Shown: piece after piece, positions 32,665 through 43,933 of the stretch
How the letters are laid out: every line of letters begins with the position of its first letter
How positions within the stretch are numbered: the stretch's first letter is position 1
Assembly (NCBI GenBank): GCA_020721965.1
Contig: DYLS01000025.1
Coordinates: 1-48,261 of the forward strand
Reading direction: 5' to 3'
Length of the DNA: 48,261 nucleotides
Origin: Blastopirellula marina
Lineage (GTDB): Bacteria; Planctomycetota; Planctomycetia; Pirellulales; Thermoguttaceae
Made by a program: the position numbers and the translations under genes
Notes under the pieces: generated by a model
What the model was told of the DNA's origin: nothing
What the model saw: the letters and a program-made list of their open reading frames with translations, nothing else
The model's database searches: none

Positions 32665-33237
32665 ATGAGCAAGTTTGTCAAGCAACAAATTATTGATTTC
32701 TACCGCCGGAAGCTGGAAGGCGTCGACGGCGCGGTTCTGGTGAATGTCATCGGCCTGAATGGGCCGAAGACCACGCGGCTCCGCCGGGAGCTGGCATCGA
32801 AAGATATCCGCGTGCTCATGGTAACGAACACGCTGGCACGCCGGGCTTTGGCCGGCACCCCGCTGGAGGCGGCCTTCCAAGGCTTGGAGGGACCGACGGC
32901 TGTCTGCTGGGGGGCCACGGACTTGGTGGCCGTCGCCAAGGAAGTGGTTCGTCTGGCTGATGACGAGAGCTTCGCTCCGTTCGCCCCGAAGGGGGCCGTG
33001 ATGGACGGGGAGCGGCTGACGGCCGATCAAGTCAAGGAGATGAGTAAGTGGGCGTCCCGGGAGGAGGTGCTGGCGAAGATCGCGGGGCAGATCATGGCAC
33101 CGGCCTCCAAGCTCAGTGCTTTGATAAGCGGGGTGGGGGGCACTTTGGCCGGTCAAATCAAGCAGATTGCGGAGAAGGAAAATGCTGGCGGCGAGGCGGC
33201 CCCGGCCGTCGAAGCTGGAGCATCGCCGCAGGGGTAA
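32665..33237 (+). CDS. rplJ: 50S ribosomal protein L10
   Basis: The 190-residue protein has the L10 fold (N-terminal rRNA-binding domain and a C-terminal helix for L12 dimers). Visible family parts are VNVIGLNGPKTTRLRRELAS, VTNTLARRALAGTPLE, FQGLEGPTAVCWG and ILAKIAGQIMAPASKLSAL-like text near residues 125-145. The C-terminal tail (about 165-190) is Ala/Glu-rich. It precedes rplL by 153 bp. Confidence 0.96.
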   Translation: MSKFVKQQIIDFYRRKLEGVDGAVLVNVIGLNGPKTTRLRRELASKDIRVLMVTNTLARRALAGTPLEAAFQGLEGPTAVCWGATDLVAVAKEVVRLADDESFAPFAPKGAVMDGERLTADQVKEMSKWASREEVLAKIAGQIMAPASKLSALISGVGGTLAGQIKQIAEKENAGGEAAPAVEAGASPQG

Positions 33238-33390
33238 ACTGAGGAAAATAGCGGTGGGGCACCGTGCGATCGCCATGCCCGTCAGACCTGGTTTGGGCGC
33301 GGCAGTCTTTCGGAAAATTGCGAGCAGGGGATAGGGTTACCTGACGCTGAAGCGTATTTCGGTTTTTTCGAGGAAAGGATCGGACCTATC

Positions 33391-33810
33391 ATGGCTACTG
33401 ATGTTGCGGTGCGTGAATTCAGCCCCAAGGCGAAGGACTTGGGCGAGCAAATCTTGAGCCTCACCCTGAAGGAGGCCAAGGAGTTGACGGACTACCTGGA
33501 AATGGTCGGCGGGATCAAGCCGGCGGCTGGTGGAGTGGTGATGGCCGCCATGCCGGGGGCGGGCGAAGGTGGCGCCGCCGCTGCTGCCCAGGAAAAGACG
33601 GAGTTCGACGTCGTGCTGGAAAGCTTCGGCGCGAACAAGCTCAAGGTGATCACGGCGGTCCGTTCGTTGATCTCGGGAATCAGCTTGGCCGACGCAAAGA
33701 AGTTGGTCGAAGGCGCCCCTTCCAAGGTCAAGGAAGGTGTCAGCAAGGAAGAGGCCGAAAAGGCCAAGGCCGCCCTGGAAAAGGAAGGCGCCACCGTCGC
33801 CATCAAGTGA
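33391..33810 (+). CDS. rplL: 50S ribosomal protein L7/L12
   Basis: The 139-residue stalk protein has an N-terminal dimerisation part, a flexible Ala/Gly-rich hinge (about 55-67) and the C-terminal factor-binding domain ([20 protein letters not shown], then [20 protein letters not shown]). It recruits translation GTPases. Length and order before rpoB are typical. The 272-bp gap to rpoB shows no clear terminator or attenuator. Confidence 0.98.
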   Translation: MATDVAVREFSPKAKDLGEQILSLTLKEAKELTDYLEMVGGIKPAAGGVVMAAMPGAGEGGAAAAAQEKTEFDVVLESFGANKLKVITAVRSLISGISLADAKKLVEGAPSKVKEGVSKEEAEKAKAALEKEGATVAIK

Positions 33811-34082
33811 TCCAAAGGATCGCTGGGCGTGTTGGTGGCCGATCGTCGCTGCCCGATTGTCCGACGGGACATCCGCAATCGCGGCATTTGAGGTTAGCGC
33901 GTCTCACTTTTTGGGACATATCAACGGATGCGCGTTGACTCGAATTCGAGCAAGAGCCTGGTATTCGCGACGAGTCTGGGTCGATTGTTGCTTTTTGCGC
34001 CCCGGTAGGTCTTAGAGCGACAGTCGGCGCTGGACTCGTTTTTTCTTTCTTGCGCGTGCCCACATGGGAGGATGAGGACTCA

Positions 34083-37000
34083 ATGGCGATTTCCTCACGA
34101 CGCCGTCTCGAGCCTAGCAGCACACGAGTTTTCGGAAGTCGGCAGAGCGACTTCCCGATTCCGGAACTGAGTAAAATCCAAACCGACGCGTACGAGCGAT
34201 TCCTCCAGGCCGGCGTCCCGTGGAACCAACGCAAGGAGCAAGGTCTGGAGGGGTTGCTGCGCGAGATATTCCCCATTGAGACGTACGACAAATCGATACG
34301 CCTCGAGTATATCCGCTATGAGCTGGGCAAGCCGCGGTTTACGCCGCGGGAGTGCCGACAACTGCGGTTGACGTACAGCCGACCGCTCAAGGTGTGGCTG
34401 CGTCTGACCAAGGATCAGCCAGTCGAGGAAGAGGTCGCCTTGGGCGAGTTGCCCATCATGTTGGGGGGCGGCGAGTTCATCATCAACGGTGCGGAGCGGG
34501 TGATTGTAAGCCAGTTGCACCGTAGCCCCGGCATGGATTTTCTGGAAACGCGCGAAAAAGACAGCGATCGCAAGCTCCACAACTGCCGCATCATCCCCGA
34601 GCGGGGTAGCTGGGTCGAGATCATGATCAGCCGGCGCGAGACCTTGTCTGTCCGGATCGATCAGAGCGGGAAGTTCCCCGCGATGACCCTCCTTCGCGCT
34701 ATGGACCCGGTGTTCAGCGATAACGCGGCGATTCTGCGGGCGTTTTTCGGAGACGAGATCAAGGAAGAAATGATCGTCGATGGGCGCAGTGCATCCAAAT
34801 TGGAAGGGAAGATCGCCGTCGAGGACATTGTCTACCCGGCCGATAGCCCGAATGCCGGCGAGATTATCGTGGAGTGCGGGCAAAAGATCACCAAGGCGGT
34901 TGCGGGGCAGATTTGTGCGTCCGGGTTGAAGGGGGTATTGGTGATGCCTCCCCAAAAGAACCCTCTGATCCTCAATTCGCTAGCGGAGGATCCGACGGCC
35001 AGCCACGAAGAGGCCTTGCTGCGGATTTATCAGCGGCTGCGGCCTGGGAATCCGGCGCAGTTGGATCGGGCCAAGGCGCTCTTTCACGAGAAATTCCGCG
35101 ATCCGAACCGTTATCGGCTAGGCCGCGTCGCTCGTTTCCGCATCAACCGCAAGCTCGACCTGAATGTCCCCGAGGATGAAATGTGCTTGCGTCCGGAGGA
35201 TTTTATCGCGGCCATCAAGTATCTGGTTCGCTTGCGAAGCGGGGACCCGACGGTGGAAGCGGACGATATCGACCACCTCGGCAACCGGCGCGTCCGCACC
35301 ATCGACGAATTGGGCTCCGAGGAGTTGAGGAAGGGATTCTTGAAGCTGCGCCGTACCGTGCAGGATCGCATGGCCTACAGCGACGCAGCGGACATGACCC
35401 CGCGAACCTTGATCAACGCCAAGAGCGTTTCGGCGGCGGTGGAGTACTTCTTCGGTCGGGGTGAGCTTTCGCAGGTGGTGGATCAAACCAATCCGCTCTC
35501 GATGTTGACGCACGAACGGCGCCTTTCCGCTCTGGGGCCGGGGGGATTGAACCGCAAGCGGGCAGGCTTCGAAGTCCGCGACGTGCACGCTTCCCACTAT
35601 GGGCGGGTGTGCCCCATCGAGACGCCGGAAGGTACCAACATCGGCTTGATTTCCAGCTTGGCGATTTACGGCTCCGTCGATGAATATGGCTTCCTGATCA
35701 CGCCGTATCAGGTTGTCAAGAAGGGGGTGCTTCAGGATGAGATTCGCTGGTTGCGGGCGGATGAGGAATACGACGCTTATCTCGCGTCCGCCGACACCCC
35801 GGTGCGGAGTGGCAAGATACAGGCCGAGAGCGTGGTCGCGCGCCATCGCGGCGATTTCATCATGTTTCCCGTAGATCGCATTCAATACATCGACGTAGCG
35901 CCCGCTCAAATTGTCGGCGTATCGGCCGGTTTGATCCCCTTCCTGGAGCACGACGATGCCAACCGGGCCTTGATGGGATCGAACATGCAACGCCAGGCGG
36001 TGCCGCTTCTGGTGACGGAGCCGCCACTGGTGGGTACGGGCCTGGAACGCCGGGTGGCGGAAAACTCCAGCCTGGTAGTTCGCTCTAAACGCGGCGGCGT
36101 TGTGACCAAAGTGGACGCCGAACGCATCGTCATCGACGACACGGACGAGTATCGCCTGGAAAAATTCGTGGGCTTGAATGAACGCACCTGCCAGAATCAA
36201 AAGCCGGTCGTGCATTTGGGCCAAAAGGTGAAAAAGGGCCAGGTCATCGCGGACGGTGCCGCGACGTATGACGGCGCGCTTGCCCTGGGGCGGAATGTGC
36301 TAGCGGCCTTCATGTCCTGGGAGGGATACAACTTCGAGGACGCCATCATTATCAGCGAGGAGTTGCTTCACGAGGACGTCTTTACCTCGATCCACATCGA
36401 GGAGTTCGATGCCGAGGTCCGCGAGACCAAACTGGGACGCGAGGAGTTTACACGCGATATTCCGAATGTGAGCGAAAAAGTCCTGCGGAATTTGGACGAA
36501 AACGGCATCGTGCGGGTGGGCACGCATGTCAAACCGGGCGATATCCTCGTGGGGAAGATCACGCCCAAGTCCAAGGCCGAGTTGACTCCGGAAGAGAAAC
36601 TGTTGCACGCGATTTTCGGTCGGGCTGGCGAAGACGTCAAAAATGACTCGCTGGAGGTGCCCCCCGGCGTGGAAGGGATCGTGATCCATACCGAGAAATT
36701 CGCCCGGCGCATGAGCCTCTCGGAAGAGGAACGCAAGGAATTCGAGGAACGGGTCAAGACGGCTGAGGCGGAGGGCAACGCCAAGATCGCCGAGGCCTTC
36801 GGAAAATTGGTGGCGGCCATCGAAGATGTGACCAAGACACGCCTGACCGACGAGGAAGGGAATCACCTCGTGGAAGGCCAGGAACATCGCTATGTGGCGG
36901 AGCAGGCACAGCGGTTCATGATCGATCGCCTGGATATCCGCACGGACCGCCTGCGGAAACAGGTGGAGAGTGTCTATGAGGAATTGTGGCCGGAAGTCGA

Positions 37001-37808
37001 GGCGGCCATCGACAGCCGTGATCATCAGCTCAACTCGCTGAAACGGGGAGATGAGTTGAAAAGCGGCGTGCTGCAAATGGCCAAAGTGTACATCGCCACC
37101 AAGCGGCAGATCTCGGTCGGGGACAAAATGGCGGGGCGGCATGGGAACAAGGGCGTGATCGCGAAGATCGTGCCCAAAGAAGACATGCCGTTCTTGGCGG
37201 ACGGCACCCCCATCCAGATTCTGCTTAATCCGCTGGGCGTGCCCAGCCGAATGAACGTGGGCCAAATCTTGGAGACGCACTTGGGTTGGTCCGCCGCGAG
37301 GTTGGGATTTCGCGCCATCACTCCTGTCTTCGACGGTGCCGACGAGGATCGCATCCACGAATGCTTGCGCGAGGCGGGACTGCCGGAAAACGGCAAGGTG
37401 ACCCTCTACGACGGCCGCACCGGCGAGCCTTTTGAACAAAAGGTGACCGTCGGGTATATCTATATGCTGAAACTGCATCACCTGGTGGACGACAAGATTC
37501 ACGCGCGGGCGACCGGCCCCTATTCGCTGATCACGCAGCAGCCCCTGGGTGGCAAAGCGCGATTTGGCGGTCAACGTTTTGGCGAGATGGAGGTCTGGGC
37601 ACTGGAGGCCTACGGCTCGGCCTACATCCTTCAGGAGCTGTTGACCGTCAAGAGCGACGACGTGGACGGCCGCACCAAAATCTATGAATCCATGGTGAAG
37701 GGGGAGAATACGCTGGAGGCCGGAACCCCCGCGAGCTTCGATGTGTTGGTCAACGAAATTCGAGGCTTGGCCCTCAACATGCAGTTGGAAAAAGGTCCCA
37801 GTGTGTGA
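34083..37808 (+). CDS. rpoB: DNA-directed RNA polymerase subunit beta
   Basis: The 1241-residue subunit is complete, including the protrusion, lobe, fork and clamp segments. The rifampicin cluster reads [20 protein letters not shown], then [20 protein letters not shown]; compared with E. coli this gives Glu at 510, Val at 514 and Val at 515, while Asp516, His526 and Ser531 are kept. Catalytic-site segments such as [19 protein letters not shown] and [20 protein letters not shown] are standard. ATG 34083 has GGGAGGATGAGG just upstream; an ATG at 34050 is less likely. It is followed by rpoC after 131 bp. Confidence 0.98.
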   Translation: MAISSRRRLEPSSTRVFGSRQSDFPIPELSKIQTDAYERFLQAGVPWNQRKEQGLEGLLREIFPIETYDKSIRLEYIRYELGKPRFTPRECRQLRLTYSRPLKVWLRLTKDQPVEEEVALGELPIMLGGGEFIINGAERVIVSQLHRSPGMDFLETREKDSDRKLHNCRIIPERGSWVEIMISRRETLSVRIDQSGKFPAMTLLRAMDPVFSDNAAILRAFFGDEIKEEMIVDGRSASKLEGKIAVEDIVYPADSPNAGEIIVECGQKITKAVAGQICASGLKGVLVMPPQKNPLILNSLAEDPTASHEEALLRIYQRLRPGNPAQLDRAKALFHEKFRDPNRYRLGRVARFRINRKLDLNVPEDEMCLRPEDFIAAIKYLVRLRSGDPTVEADDIDHLGNRRVRTIDELGSEELRKGFLKLRRTVQDRMAYSDAADMTPRTLINAKSVSAAVEYFFGRGELSQVVDQTNPLSMLTHERRLSALGPGGLNRKRAGFEVRDVHASHYGRVCPIETPEGTNIGLISSLAIYGSVDEYGFLITPYQVVKKGVLQDEIRWLRADEEYDAYLASADTPVRSGKIQAESVVARHRGDFIMFPVDRIQYIDVAPAQIVGVSAGLIPFLEHDDANRALMGSNMQRQAVPLLVTEPPLVGTGLERRVAENSSLVVRSKRGGVVTKVDAERIVIDDTDEYRLEKFVGLNERTCQNQKPVVHLGQKVKKGQVIADGAATYDGALALGRNVLAAFMSWEGYNFEDAIIISEELLHEDVFTSIHIEEFDAEVRETKLGREEFTRDIPNVSEKVLRNLDENGIVRVGTHVKPGDILVGKITPKSKAELTPEEKLLHAIFGRAGEDVKNDSLEVPPGVEGIVIHTEKFARRMSLSEEERKEFEERVKTAEAEGNAKIAEAFGKLVAAIEDVTKTRLTDEEGNHLVEGQEHRYVAEQAQRFMIDRLDIRTDRLRKQVESVYEELWPEVEAAIDSRDHQLNSLKRGDELKSGVLQMAKVYIATKRQISVGDKMAGRHGNKGVIAKIVPKEDMPFLADGTPIQILLNPLGVPSRMNVGQILETHLGWSAARLGFRAITPVFDGADEDRIHECLREAGLPENGKVTLYDGRTGEPFEQKVTVGYIYMLKLHHLVDDKIHARATGPYSLITQQPLGGKARFGGQRFGEMEVWALEAYGSAYILQELLTVKSDDVDGRTKIYESMVKGENTLEAGTPASFDVLVNEIRGLALNMQLEKGPSV

Positions 37809-37939
37809 CGGCGGATGGCTAGGCCGCCCTACGCTCGTCGCGGCGGCCGCGGCATGGGATGCCCGCTTGCCCTCCGCTCGATCCCCAAACGCAAATACGA
37901 CCTCCGATTTCTTTTCCCTCGGAAAATGGAGCGCCCAAG

Positions 37940-40900
37940 GTGAGTTTCGCCGAAGTTGCTTACGAACGCGTGAATGAGTACATGGCCGTCAAGGTCAGCT
38001 TGGCTCGCCCCCACGATATCCGAAGCTGGTCTTTCGGTGAGGTCAAAAAGCCGGAAACGATCAATTACCGGACGTACAAGCCGGAAAAGGATGGGCTGTT
38101 TTGCGAGCGCATTTTCGGCCCCGAAAAGGACTGGGAATGCTCCTGCGGCAAATACCGCGGCATGAAATACAAGGGCATGGTCTGCGACCGCTGCGGCGTG
38201 AAGATCTCGCACAGCCGCGTCCGCCGCAAGCGGATGGGCCATATCGAGTTGGCCAGCCCCGTCGTCCATATTTGGTTCTTCAAGGCCGCGCCGAGCCGCC
38301 TGGGCACCTTGTTGGGGATGAAGGTCTCCAGCCTGGAAAAGGTCATTTACTACCAGGACTATGTGGTCATCGATCCTGGCGATACGCCGCTGAAAAAGCT
38401 GCAACTGCTGACGGAAGAGGAGTATCGCCAGGTCAAGCTCGAGTATCCCGAGGGGGCGTTCCTCGCCGACATGGGCGCGGAGGCGATTCGCAAACTGTTG
38501 ACGGACATGGATTTGGTACAACTCTCCCGGGACTTGCGGATCGAGTTGAAGGAAACCAATTCCAAGCAAAAGAAAAAAGAGTTGATTTCCCGGCTGAAGC
38601 TGGTGGAATCCATCCGCGACAGCGACAACCGTCCGGAATGGATGGTGCTCGACGTCCTGCCGGTCATTCCGCCAGATTTGCGTCCTCTGGTTCTGCTGGA
38701 CTCGGGAAGCTTCGCGACCAGCGACCTGAACGATCTGTATCGGCGGATCATCAACCGCAACAATCGGCTCAAGAAGCTCGTCGACCTGAACGCGCCGGAC
38801 GTGATCATCAAGAACGAAAAGCGCATGCTCCAGCAGGCGGTCGACGCCTTGTTCGACAATGGTCGTTGCAAGCGGCCGGTCGTGGGGTCGAGCAATCGGC
38901 CGCTCAAGTCGTTGACCGACATGATCAAGGGCAAGCAAGGCCGGTTCCGCGAGAACCTGCTGGGGAAGCGGGTGGATTATTCGGCGCGAAGCGTGATCGT
39001 GGTCGGCCCGAGCCTGCGGCTGCATCAATGTGGCTTGCCCAAGCGGATCGCGCTCGAACTGTATTCGCCCTTGATCATCCGTCGCTTGCGCGAGTTGGGT
39101 CATGCCGACACCATCAAAAGCGCCAAAAAGATGCTGGAACGGCGCGACGAGGAGGTTTGGGACATCCTGGAAGAGGTCATCCAGAACCATCCCGTGCTCT
39201 TGAATCGCGCACCGACGCTGCACCGCATGGGCATTCAGGGGTTCGAGCCTGTCCTGGTGGAGGGGAACGCCATCCAGTTGCACCCCTTGGTTTGCAAGGG
39301 GTACAACGCCGACTTCGACGGGGACCAGATGGCCGTGCACCTGCCGCTGTCCATCGAGGCGATGGTGGAGTCGCATACCCTGCTGATGTCGTTCCACAAC
39401 ATCTTCAGCCCCGCCCACGGCAAGCCTATCATCAGCCCCTCCCAGGACGTGGTGATGGGATGGTATTACCTGACGCTGAGCATGTCGGGACGGCGTGGCG
39501 AGGACGCGGTGTTCTCGTCGATGCAGGAAGTGGAGCTTGCCCACGCCCTGAAGAAGGTCGACACGCACGCTCAGATCCGCGTCCGGCTGCCCGATGGGAT
39601 GCGTGTCAAAGGTCGGCCGGACATCGCGCCAGGCTCGGTCATCGAGACGACCGTAGGCCGGGTGCTATTCAATTTGATCTTGCCCAAAGGCATGTACTAT
39701 TACAACGAAACGATGTCGGGCAAGGCCCTGGCCCAAGTCATCTCCGACTGCTACGAGCTGCTGGGACGCCCGGCGACGATCAACCTGCTGGACGACATGA
39801 ATCGCAACGGATTCCGGCAGGCCACGTTGAGTGGCCTCAGCTTTGCCACGGACGACCTGTTGGTCCCGCCCAACAAGGCGAAAATCATCAACGATGCGCA
39901 AAAGACGGTGATGAGCAAGCACCGGGCGTACGAGCGGGGAATCATCACCGAGGGAGAGCGGAAAAATGCGGTTCTGGACGCTTGGACTCATGCCCGCGAG
40001 GCCATCACCAACGACCTCAAGGAATTGCTGGCCAATGACCGCCGCTATCCCGGCTACATCAACCCGATTCACTTGATGTCGGAATCCGGTGCTCGGGGAA
40101 ATATCGAACAGGTGCGGCAATTGGCAGGTATGCGCGGTTTGATGAGCAAGCCGTCCGGCGAAATCATCGAAACCCCCATCAAGGCCAACTTTCGCGAGGG
40201 ATTGACCGTCTTCGAGTATTTCAGCTCCACGCACGGGGCGCGGAAAGGACTCGCCGACACGGCCTTGAAGACTGCGGACTCCGGATACCTTACCCGAAAA
40301 CTGGCCGACGTGTCCCAGAACGTCGTAGTCACGATGCACGATTGCGGAACGACCCAGGGAGTTACCAAGGGGATCGTGTACCGCGGGGAGAAGGTGGAAG
40401 TGAGCCTGGCCGAAGCGATTCGAGGTCGCGTCGCTCGGCAGAATATCGTGAACTTGATCACCGACGAGGTGATCGTGCGCGAAAACGAATTGATAACGCC
40501 GGAGATCGCCCGAAAAATCGAGGAAAACAATATCCAGCGGATTCAAGTTCGCAGCCCATTGACCTGCGAGGCGCCCCTGGGTGTGTGCGCCCTGTGCTAC
40601 GGGATGGACCTCTCGACAGGGCGATTGGTGGAAGAAGGCTTGGCAGTCGGCATCGTGGCGGCGGAAAGCATTGGCGAACCCGGCACCCAATTGACGATGC
40701 GGACGTTCCACATCGGGGGTACCGCGGCCCGGGCCCTGGAGGAGACCCAGGCCCGTGCCCGACAGGTCGGACAGGTCCGCATGGTTCGCACGGAAGTGGT
40801 CACAAACGCTTCCGGCGAGCGCATCGCCATTTCGCGCAACGGGCGGCTTCTGATCCTGGACGAAAAGGGCCGCGAGCTGGAATCCTACGAAGTCCCCCTG

Positions 40901-42331
40901 GGCGCCCAGGTCAAAGTAGAAGACGGCCAGCGGGTGGATCCGGGGCAGGTCCTTTGCGAATGGGACCGGCACAACATCCCGATCATCGCGGAAGTCGGCG
41001 GACGCGTGCGCTTTGAGGATCTGGTGGACGGCGAAACCCTGCGCGTGGATCGCGACGCGGCGGGAACTATTCGCCGGATCGTCATGGAGCATCGCGGCGA
41101 CCGCCAACCGCAGATCATCATCGAAGACCCCGAGACGGGTAAGATTCTGGGATACGAGTATCTGCCCGAAAAGGCACATATCGAGGTCGAAGAAGGACAG
41201 ATCGTGACTCCTGGCACCTTGTTGGCCAAGCAGCCCCGGGAGGTGACGGGAACGCAGGACATCACGGGCGGCTTGCCCCGGGTCACGGAGTTGTTCGAGG
41301 CCCGAAAACCAAAGGACCCCGCGATCATGGCCGAAATCGACGGTGTCGTCGAATTGCTCGGCGAAAAGCGGCGCGGCAAGCGGACCATCATCATCCGCAG
41401 CGATAGCGGGATCGAACGCGAGCATATGGTCTCCCCCGGCAAGCACCTCCGCGTGCATACGGGCGACTTCGTGCGTGCGGGCGATGCCCTGGTGGAAGGA
41501 CCGCTGGTCCCCCACGATATCCTTCGGATCTCTGGCGAAGAAGCCCTCCAGCAATACCTGGTCCGCGAAATCCAGAACGTTTACCGCCAGCAAAAGGTGG
41601 AAATCAACGATAAGCATATCGAAATCATCGTGGGCCAAATGCTGCGTAAGGTCCGGGTGGAAAATGGCGGGGATACCGGCCTTCTGGAAGGGGCCTTGAT
41701 CGACAAATTCGAGTTCCGCGCCAAAAACGCCGAACTGATGAAGTGCGTGAAGATCGTGGACCCGGGAGACACGCATTTCTCGGTCGACGAGATCGTGCCC
41801 CGAACGGTATTCGAGCAGGAAAATACGGAGGTCGAGGCGGCGGGCAAGCGGCCGGCCAAGTGTGTGACCCCGACCCCTGCCGAAGCGAGCACGCAGTTGT
41901 TGGGCGTCAGCAAGGCCGCGGTCCAGAGTTCCAGCTTCATCTCGGCGGCGAGCTTCCAGGAGACGACCAAAGTTCTGACGGAGGCGGCCTTGGCGGGCCG
42001 TCTCGACTGCCTGGTGGGGCTGAAGGAAAACGTGATCCTCGGCCGGCTGATTCCCGCTGGCACCGGGTTTCGCAAATATCAACAGGCAGAAGTGCGGCTG
42101 CGGCCCGAGGCCCTGGAGAAACTGGCGGCCAGGCGACCCGCGGCAAGCGTCTCCGACCGCTTTACGTTACTGGAAGATATCCCCAATCCGTCAGAACCTG
42201 CCGCCGCGCAGGCCGAAACCGATGCTGCCTTTGGCAGCGAGGGGGATTTCCCAGGCTTGGACGACATCGGTGACGCACCGGTGCAGGCGGATTCACCGTC
42301 CGACACGCCCGAAGCCTCGGACAATACGTGA
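37940..42331 (+). CDS. rpoC: DNA-directed RNA polymerase subunit beta'
   Basis: The 1463-residue subunit is complete. The N-terminal zinc site is [20 protein letters not shown], the catalytic magnesium loop is [13 protein letters not shown], and the bridge-helix/trigger-loop region and a second cysteine set ([13 protein letters not shown]) are present. GTG 37940 is chosen because the product then begins [14 protein letters not shown], typical of the family, with GGAG about ten bases upstream. ATG 37859 would add 27 unrelated, Pro-rich residues. The C-terminus has an acidic tail of about 50 residues (Ala/Glu/Asp-rich). No intein or split is seen. Confidence 0.97.
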   Translation: MSFAEVAYERVNEYMAVKVSLARPHDIRSWSFGEVKKPETINYRTYKPEKDGLFCERIFGPEKDWECSCGKYRGMKYKGMVCDRCGVKISHSRVRRKRMGHIELASPVVHIWFFKAAPSRLGTLLGMKVSSLEKVIYYQDYVVIDPGDTPLKKLQLLTEEEYRQVKLEYPEGAFLADMGAEAIRKLLTDMDLVQLSRDLRIELKETNSKQKKKELISRLKLVESIRDSDNRPEWMVLDVLPVIPPDLRPLVLLDSGSFATSDLNDLYRRIINRNNRLKKLVDLNAPDVIIKNEKRMLQQAVDALFDNGRCKRPVVGSSNRPLKSLTDMIKGKQGRFRENLLGKRVDYSARSVIVVGPSLRLHQCGLPKRIALELYSPLIIRRLRELGHADTIKSAKKMLERRDEEVWDILEEVIQNHPVLLNRAPTLHRMGIQGFEPVLVEGNAIQLHPLVCKGYNADFDGDQMAVHLPLSIEAMVESHTLLMSFHNIFSPAHGKPIISPSQDVVMGWYYLTLSMSGRRGEDAVFSSMQEVELAHALKKVDTHAQIRVRLPDGMRVKGRPDIAPGSVIETTVGRVLFNLILPKGMYYYNETMSGKALAQVISDCYELLGRPATINLLDDMNRNGFRQATLSGLSFATDDLLVPPNKAKIINDAQKTVMSKHRAYERGIITEGERKNAVLDAWTHAREAITNDLKELLANDRRYPGYINPIHLMSESGARGNIEQVRQLAGMRGLMSKPSGEIIETPIKANFREGLTVFEYFSSTHGARKGLADTALKTADSGYLTRKLADVSQNVVVTMHDCGTTQGVTKGIVYRGEKVEVSLAEAIRGRVARQNIVNLITDEVIVRENELITPEIARKIEENNIQRIQVRSPLTCEAPLGVCALCYGMDLSTGRLVEEGLAVGIVAAESIGEPGTQLTMRTFHIGGTAARALEETQARARQVGQVRMVRTEVVTNASGERIAISRNGRLLILDEKGRELESYEVPLGAQVKVEDGQRVDPGQVLCEWDRHNIPIIAEVGGRVRFEDLVDGETLRVDRDAAGTIRRIVMEHRGDRQPQIIIEDPETGKILGYEYLPEKAHIEVEEGQIVTPGTLLAKQPREVTGTQDITGGLPRVTELFEARKPKDPAIMAEIDGVVELLGEKRRGKRTIIIRSDSGIEREHMVSPGKHLRVHTGDFVRAGDALVEGPLVPHDILRISGEEALQQYLVREIQNVYRQQKVEINDKHIEIIVGQMLRKVRVENGGDTGLLEGALIDKFEFRAKNAELMKCVKIVDPGDTHFSVDEIVPRTVFEQENTEVEAAGKRPAKCVTPTPAEASTQLLGVSKAAVQSSSFISAASFQETTKVLTEAALAGRLDCLVGLKENVILGRLIPAGTGFRKYQQAEVRLRPEALEKLAARRPAASVSDRFTLLEDIPNPSEPAAAQAETDAAFGSEGDFPGLDDIGDAPVQADSPSDTPEASDNT

Positions 42332-42590
42332 GTGGGGAAAATCGATCCCCGCGGAAAGCAGACGGGATCAGCGGACGAGGCGATTGGCTTGGCAGGGGTG
42401 TGACACACTCCACGAAGCCCGGCCTGTTGTTACGGCATCGGAGATTGGATGATTGGGGAGCAGGTGACGGATCATTGCGGTGGTTCTGTTTTACGGCTTA
42501 GGCGGCATCGCATGGCTGGCATCCAATCGCCGCTTTGAGATTGCCGCCCCGGCGACCGGCCCGCAGGAGGAGAACGGCTTCCGCGGCCGC

Positions 42591-42618
42591 TTGACATTCC
42601 CTAGGGAGTTGGTAGGCT
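42591..42618 (+). promoter_or_regulatory. Probable promoter of rpsL-rpsG
   Basis: TTGACA (42591-42596) and TAGGCT (42613-42618) are 16 bp apart and about 155 bp before rpsL. The 442-bp rpoC-rpsL gap contains no supported gene, so the str genes probably have their own promoter here. Confidence 0.5.
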
Positions 42619-42773
42619 TAAGGTTTCCCTCCCCCAACCGTTGCGTTGCGGATGACCGGCTGACGGACGTGCCTCACCAATGGGGGGCGTCTTTTGGGGT
42701 AATCCAACAAGAAAATTTGGTGCGGATGCCATTCGTACAGTTACCAAGCGACAGCGAGTAGAAGCGATTAGTC

Positions 42774-43148
42774 ATGCCCACGATCAATCAATTGGTGAAA
42801 AGGCCGCGACAGCCGAAGCGAAAATTCAGTAAGGCCCCGGCGCTGGACCGCTGCCCGCAAAAGCAGGGGGTGTGCTTGATCGTCCGTACCATGACGCCGA
42901 AGAAGCCGAATTCGGCTTTGCGGAAGATCGCCAGGGTGCGGATGAGCAACGGCAAGGAGGTGACGGTTTACATCCCGGGCGAGGGCCACAACCTGCAAGA
43001 GCACTCCATTGTGCTGGTTCGAGGGGGGCGTATTCGGGACCTGCCAGGGGTGCGGTACCAAGTGGTGCGGGGGTCCAGGGATGCCGCCGGAGTCGCCGAC
43101 CGACGTCAATCCCGAAGCCGCTACGGAGCGAAAAAGCCGGGCAAGTAG
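42774..43148 (+). CDS. rpsL: 30S ribosomal protein S12
   Basis: The 124-residue decoding-centre protein has [31 protein letters not shown] and [20 protein letters not shown]. Lys43 of the PKKPNS loop is the wild-type residue. The second streptomycin-related loop reads [12 protein letters not shown], so residue 88 is Arg (codon CGG, 43035-43037) where most bacteria have Lys; the methylthiolation-site Asp89 is kept. It precedes rpsG by 120 bp. Confidence 0.98.
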   Translation: MPTINQLVKRPRQPKRKFSKAPALDRCPQKQGVCLIVRTMTPKKPNSALRKIARVRMSNGKEVTVYIPGEGHNLQEHSIVLVRGGRIRDLPGVRYQVVRGSRDAAGVADRRQSRSRYGAKKPGK

Positions 43149-43268
43149 TTTTCGCGAATATTGGCGGATGTTGTCGGAGCGATACGGGAAGGTGAGAGGT
43201 GTCCCGGGAGTGAATGGGACTGAGGGCTGCAAAAGAGTTAACGAATATTGACCTCGTGACGGTGGAAT

Positions 43269-43739
43269 ATGGGACGGAAAACAGCAAGTGAAGCCAAGCT
43301 CAAGCCGGATCCGCGCTACGGATCGCTTTTGGCTGGGAAGTTCATCAATTGCATGATGTGGGACGGCAAAAAAAGCGTTGCCGAGGCCATCCTGTATCAG
43401 GCCCTGGATATTCTGGCGGAGAAGTTCCCGGACAAAAGCCCGATCGAGGTGTTCACCGAGGCTGTGGAGAACGTCAAGCCGAATATCGAGGTGCGATCGC
43501 GGCGGGTCGGAGGTGCCTCGTATCAAGTCCCCATGCAGGTCAACAAGAAACGGCAGCAGTCGTTGGCGATCCGCTGGTTGCTCCAGGCGGCACGCGACCG
43601 CAAGGGCAAACCCATGCATGAGAAACTCGCCGCCGAGTTGGAGGCCGCTTACAAACGCGAGGGTGCGGCAATGACCAAACGCGAGAATGTGCACCGCATG
43701 GCCGATGCCAATAAGGCTTTCGCCCACTTCGCGTGGTAA
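43269..43739 (+). CDS. rpsG: 30S ribosomal protein S7
   Basis: The 156-residue protein matches S7 throughout: [55 protein letters not shown] and the C-terminal [20 protein letters not shown]. It nucleates assembly of the 30S head. A terminator-like hairpin follows 19 bp after the stop. Confidence 0.98.
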   Translation: MGRKTASEAKLKPDPRYGSLLAGKFINCMMWDGKKSVAEAILYQALDILAEKFPDKSPIEVFTEAVENVKPNIEVRSRRVGGASYQVPMQVNKKRQQSLAIRWLLQAARDRKGKPMHEKLAAELEAAYKREGAAMTKRENVHRMADANKAFAHFAW

Positions 43740-43758
43740 GGGAACCGAGTTCTAGGAG

Positions 43759-43793
43759 CACCGCGCCGAGCTACTTCGGTGCGGTGTTTGTTT
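43759..43793 (+). terminator. Hairpin with T-rich tail after rpsG
   Basis: CACCGCGCCGA and TCGGTGCGGTG form an 11-bp stem with one G-T pair and a six-base loop, followed by TTTGTTT. It could end or attenuate transcription between rpsG and fusA, an unusual place in a str operon. Confidence 0.65.
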
Positions 43794-43933
43794 GCGCGGG
43801 CAGGACCCAGTTCAGGATGCCGAGGGCGGGACCGACGTGGCCCGCCCAATCGGCGCGGTAAAGAGCGATATCCCACCTGCTTGCTCAGAGTTGAAAAAGA
43901 AGGCGCCGGAAACCGTTTGCCGGTGATGCAGCC

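Noticed and set aside
34095-34955. Long minus-strand open frames opposite rpoB, rpoC and other GC-rich genes
   Set aside because: They mirror the codon pattern of the well-supported gene on the other strand and have no domains of their own.
42480-42761. Possible 93-residue gene between rpoC and rpsL
   Set aside because: No family likeness, and it contains the likely rpsL promoter.
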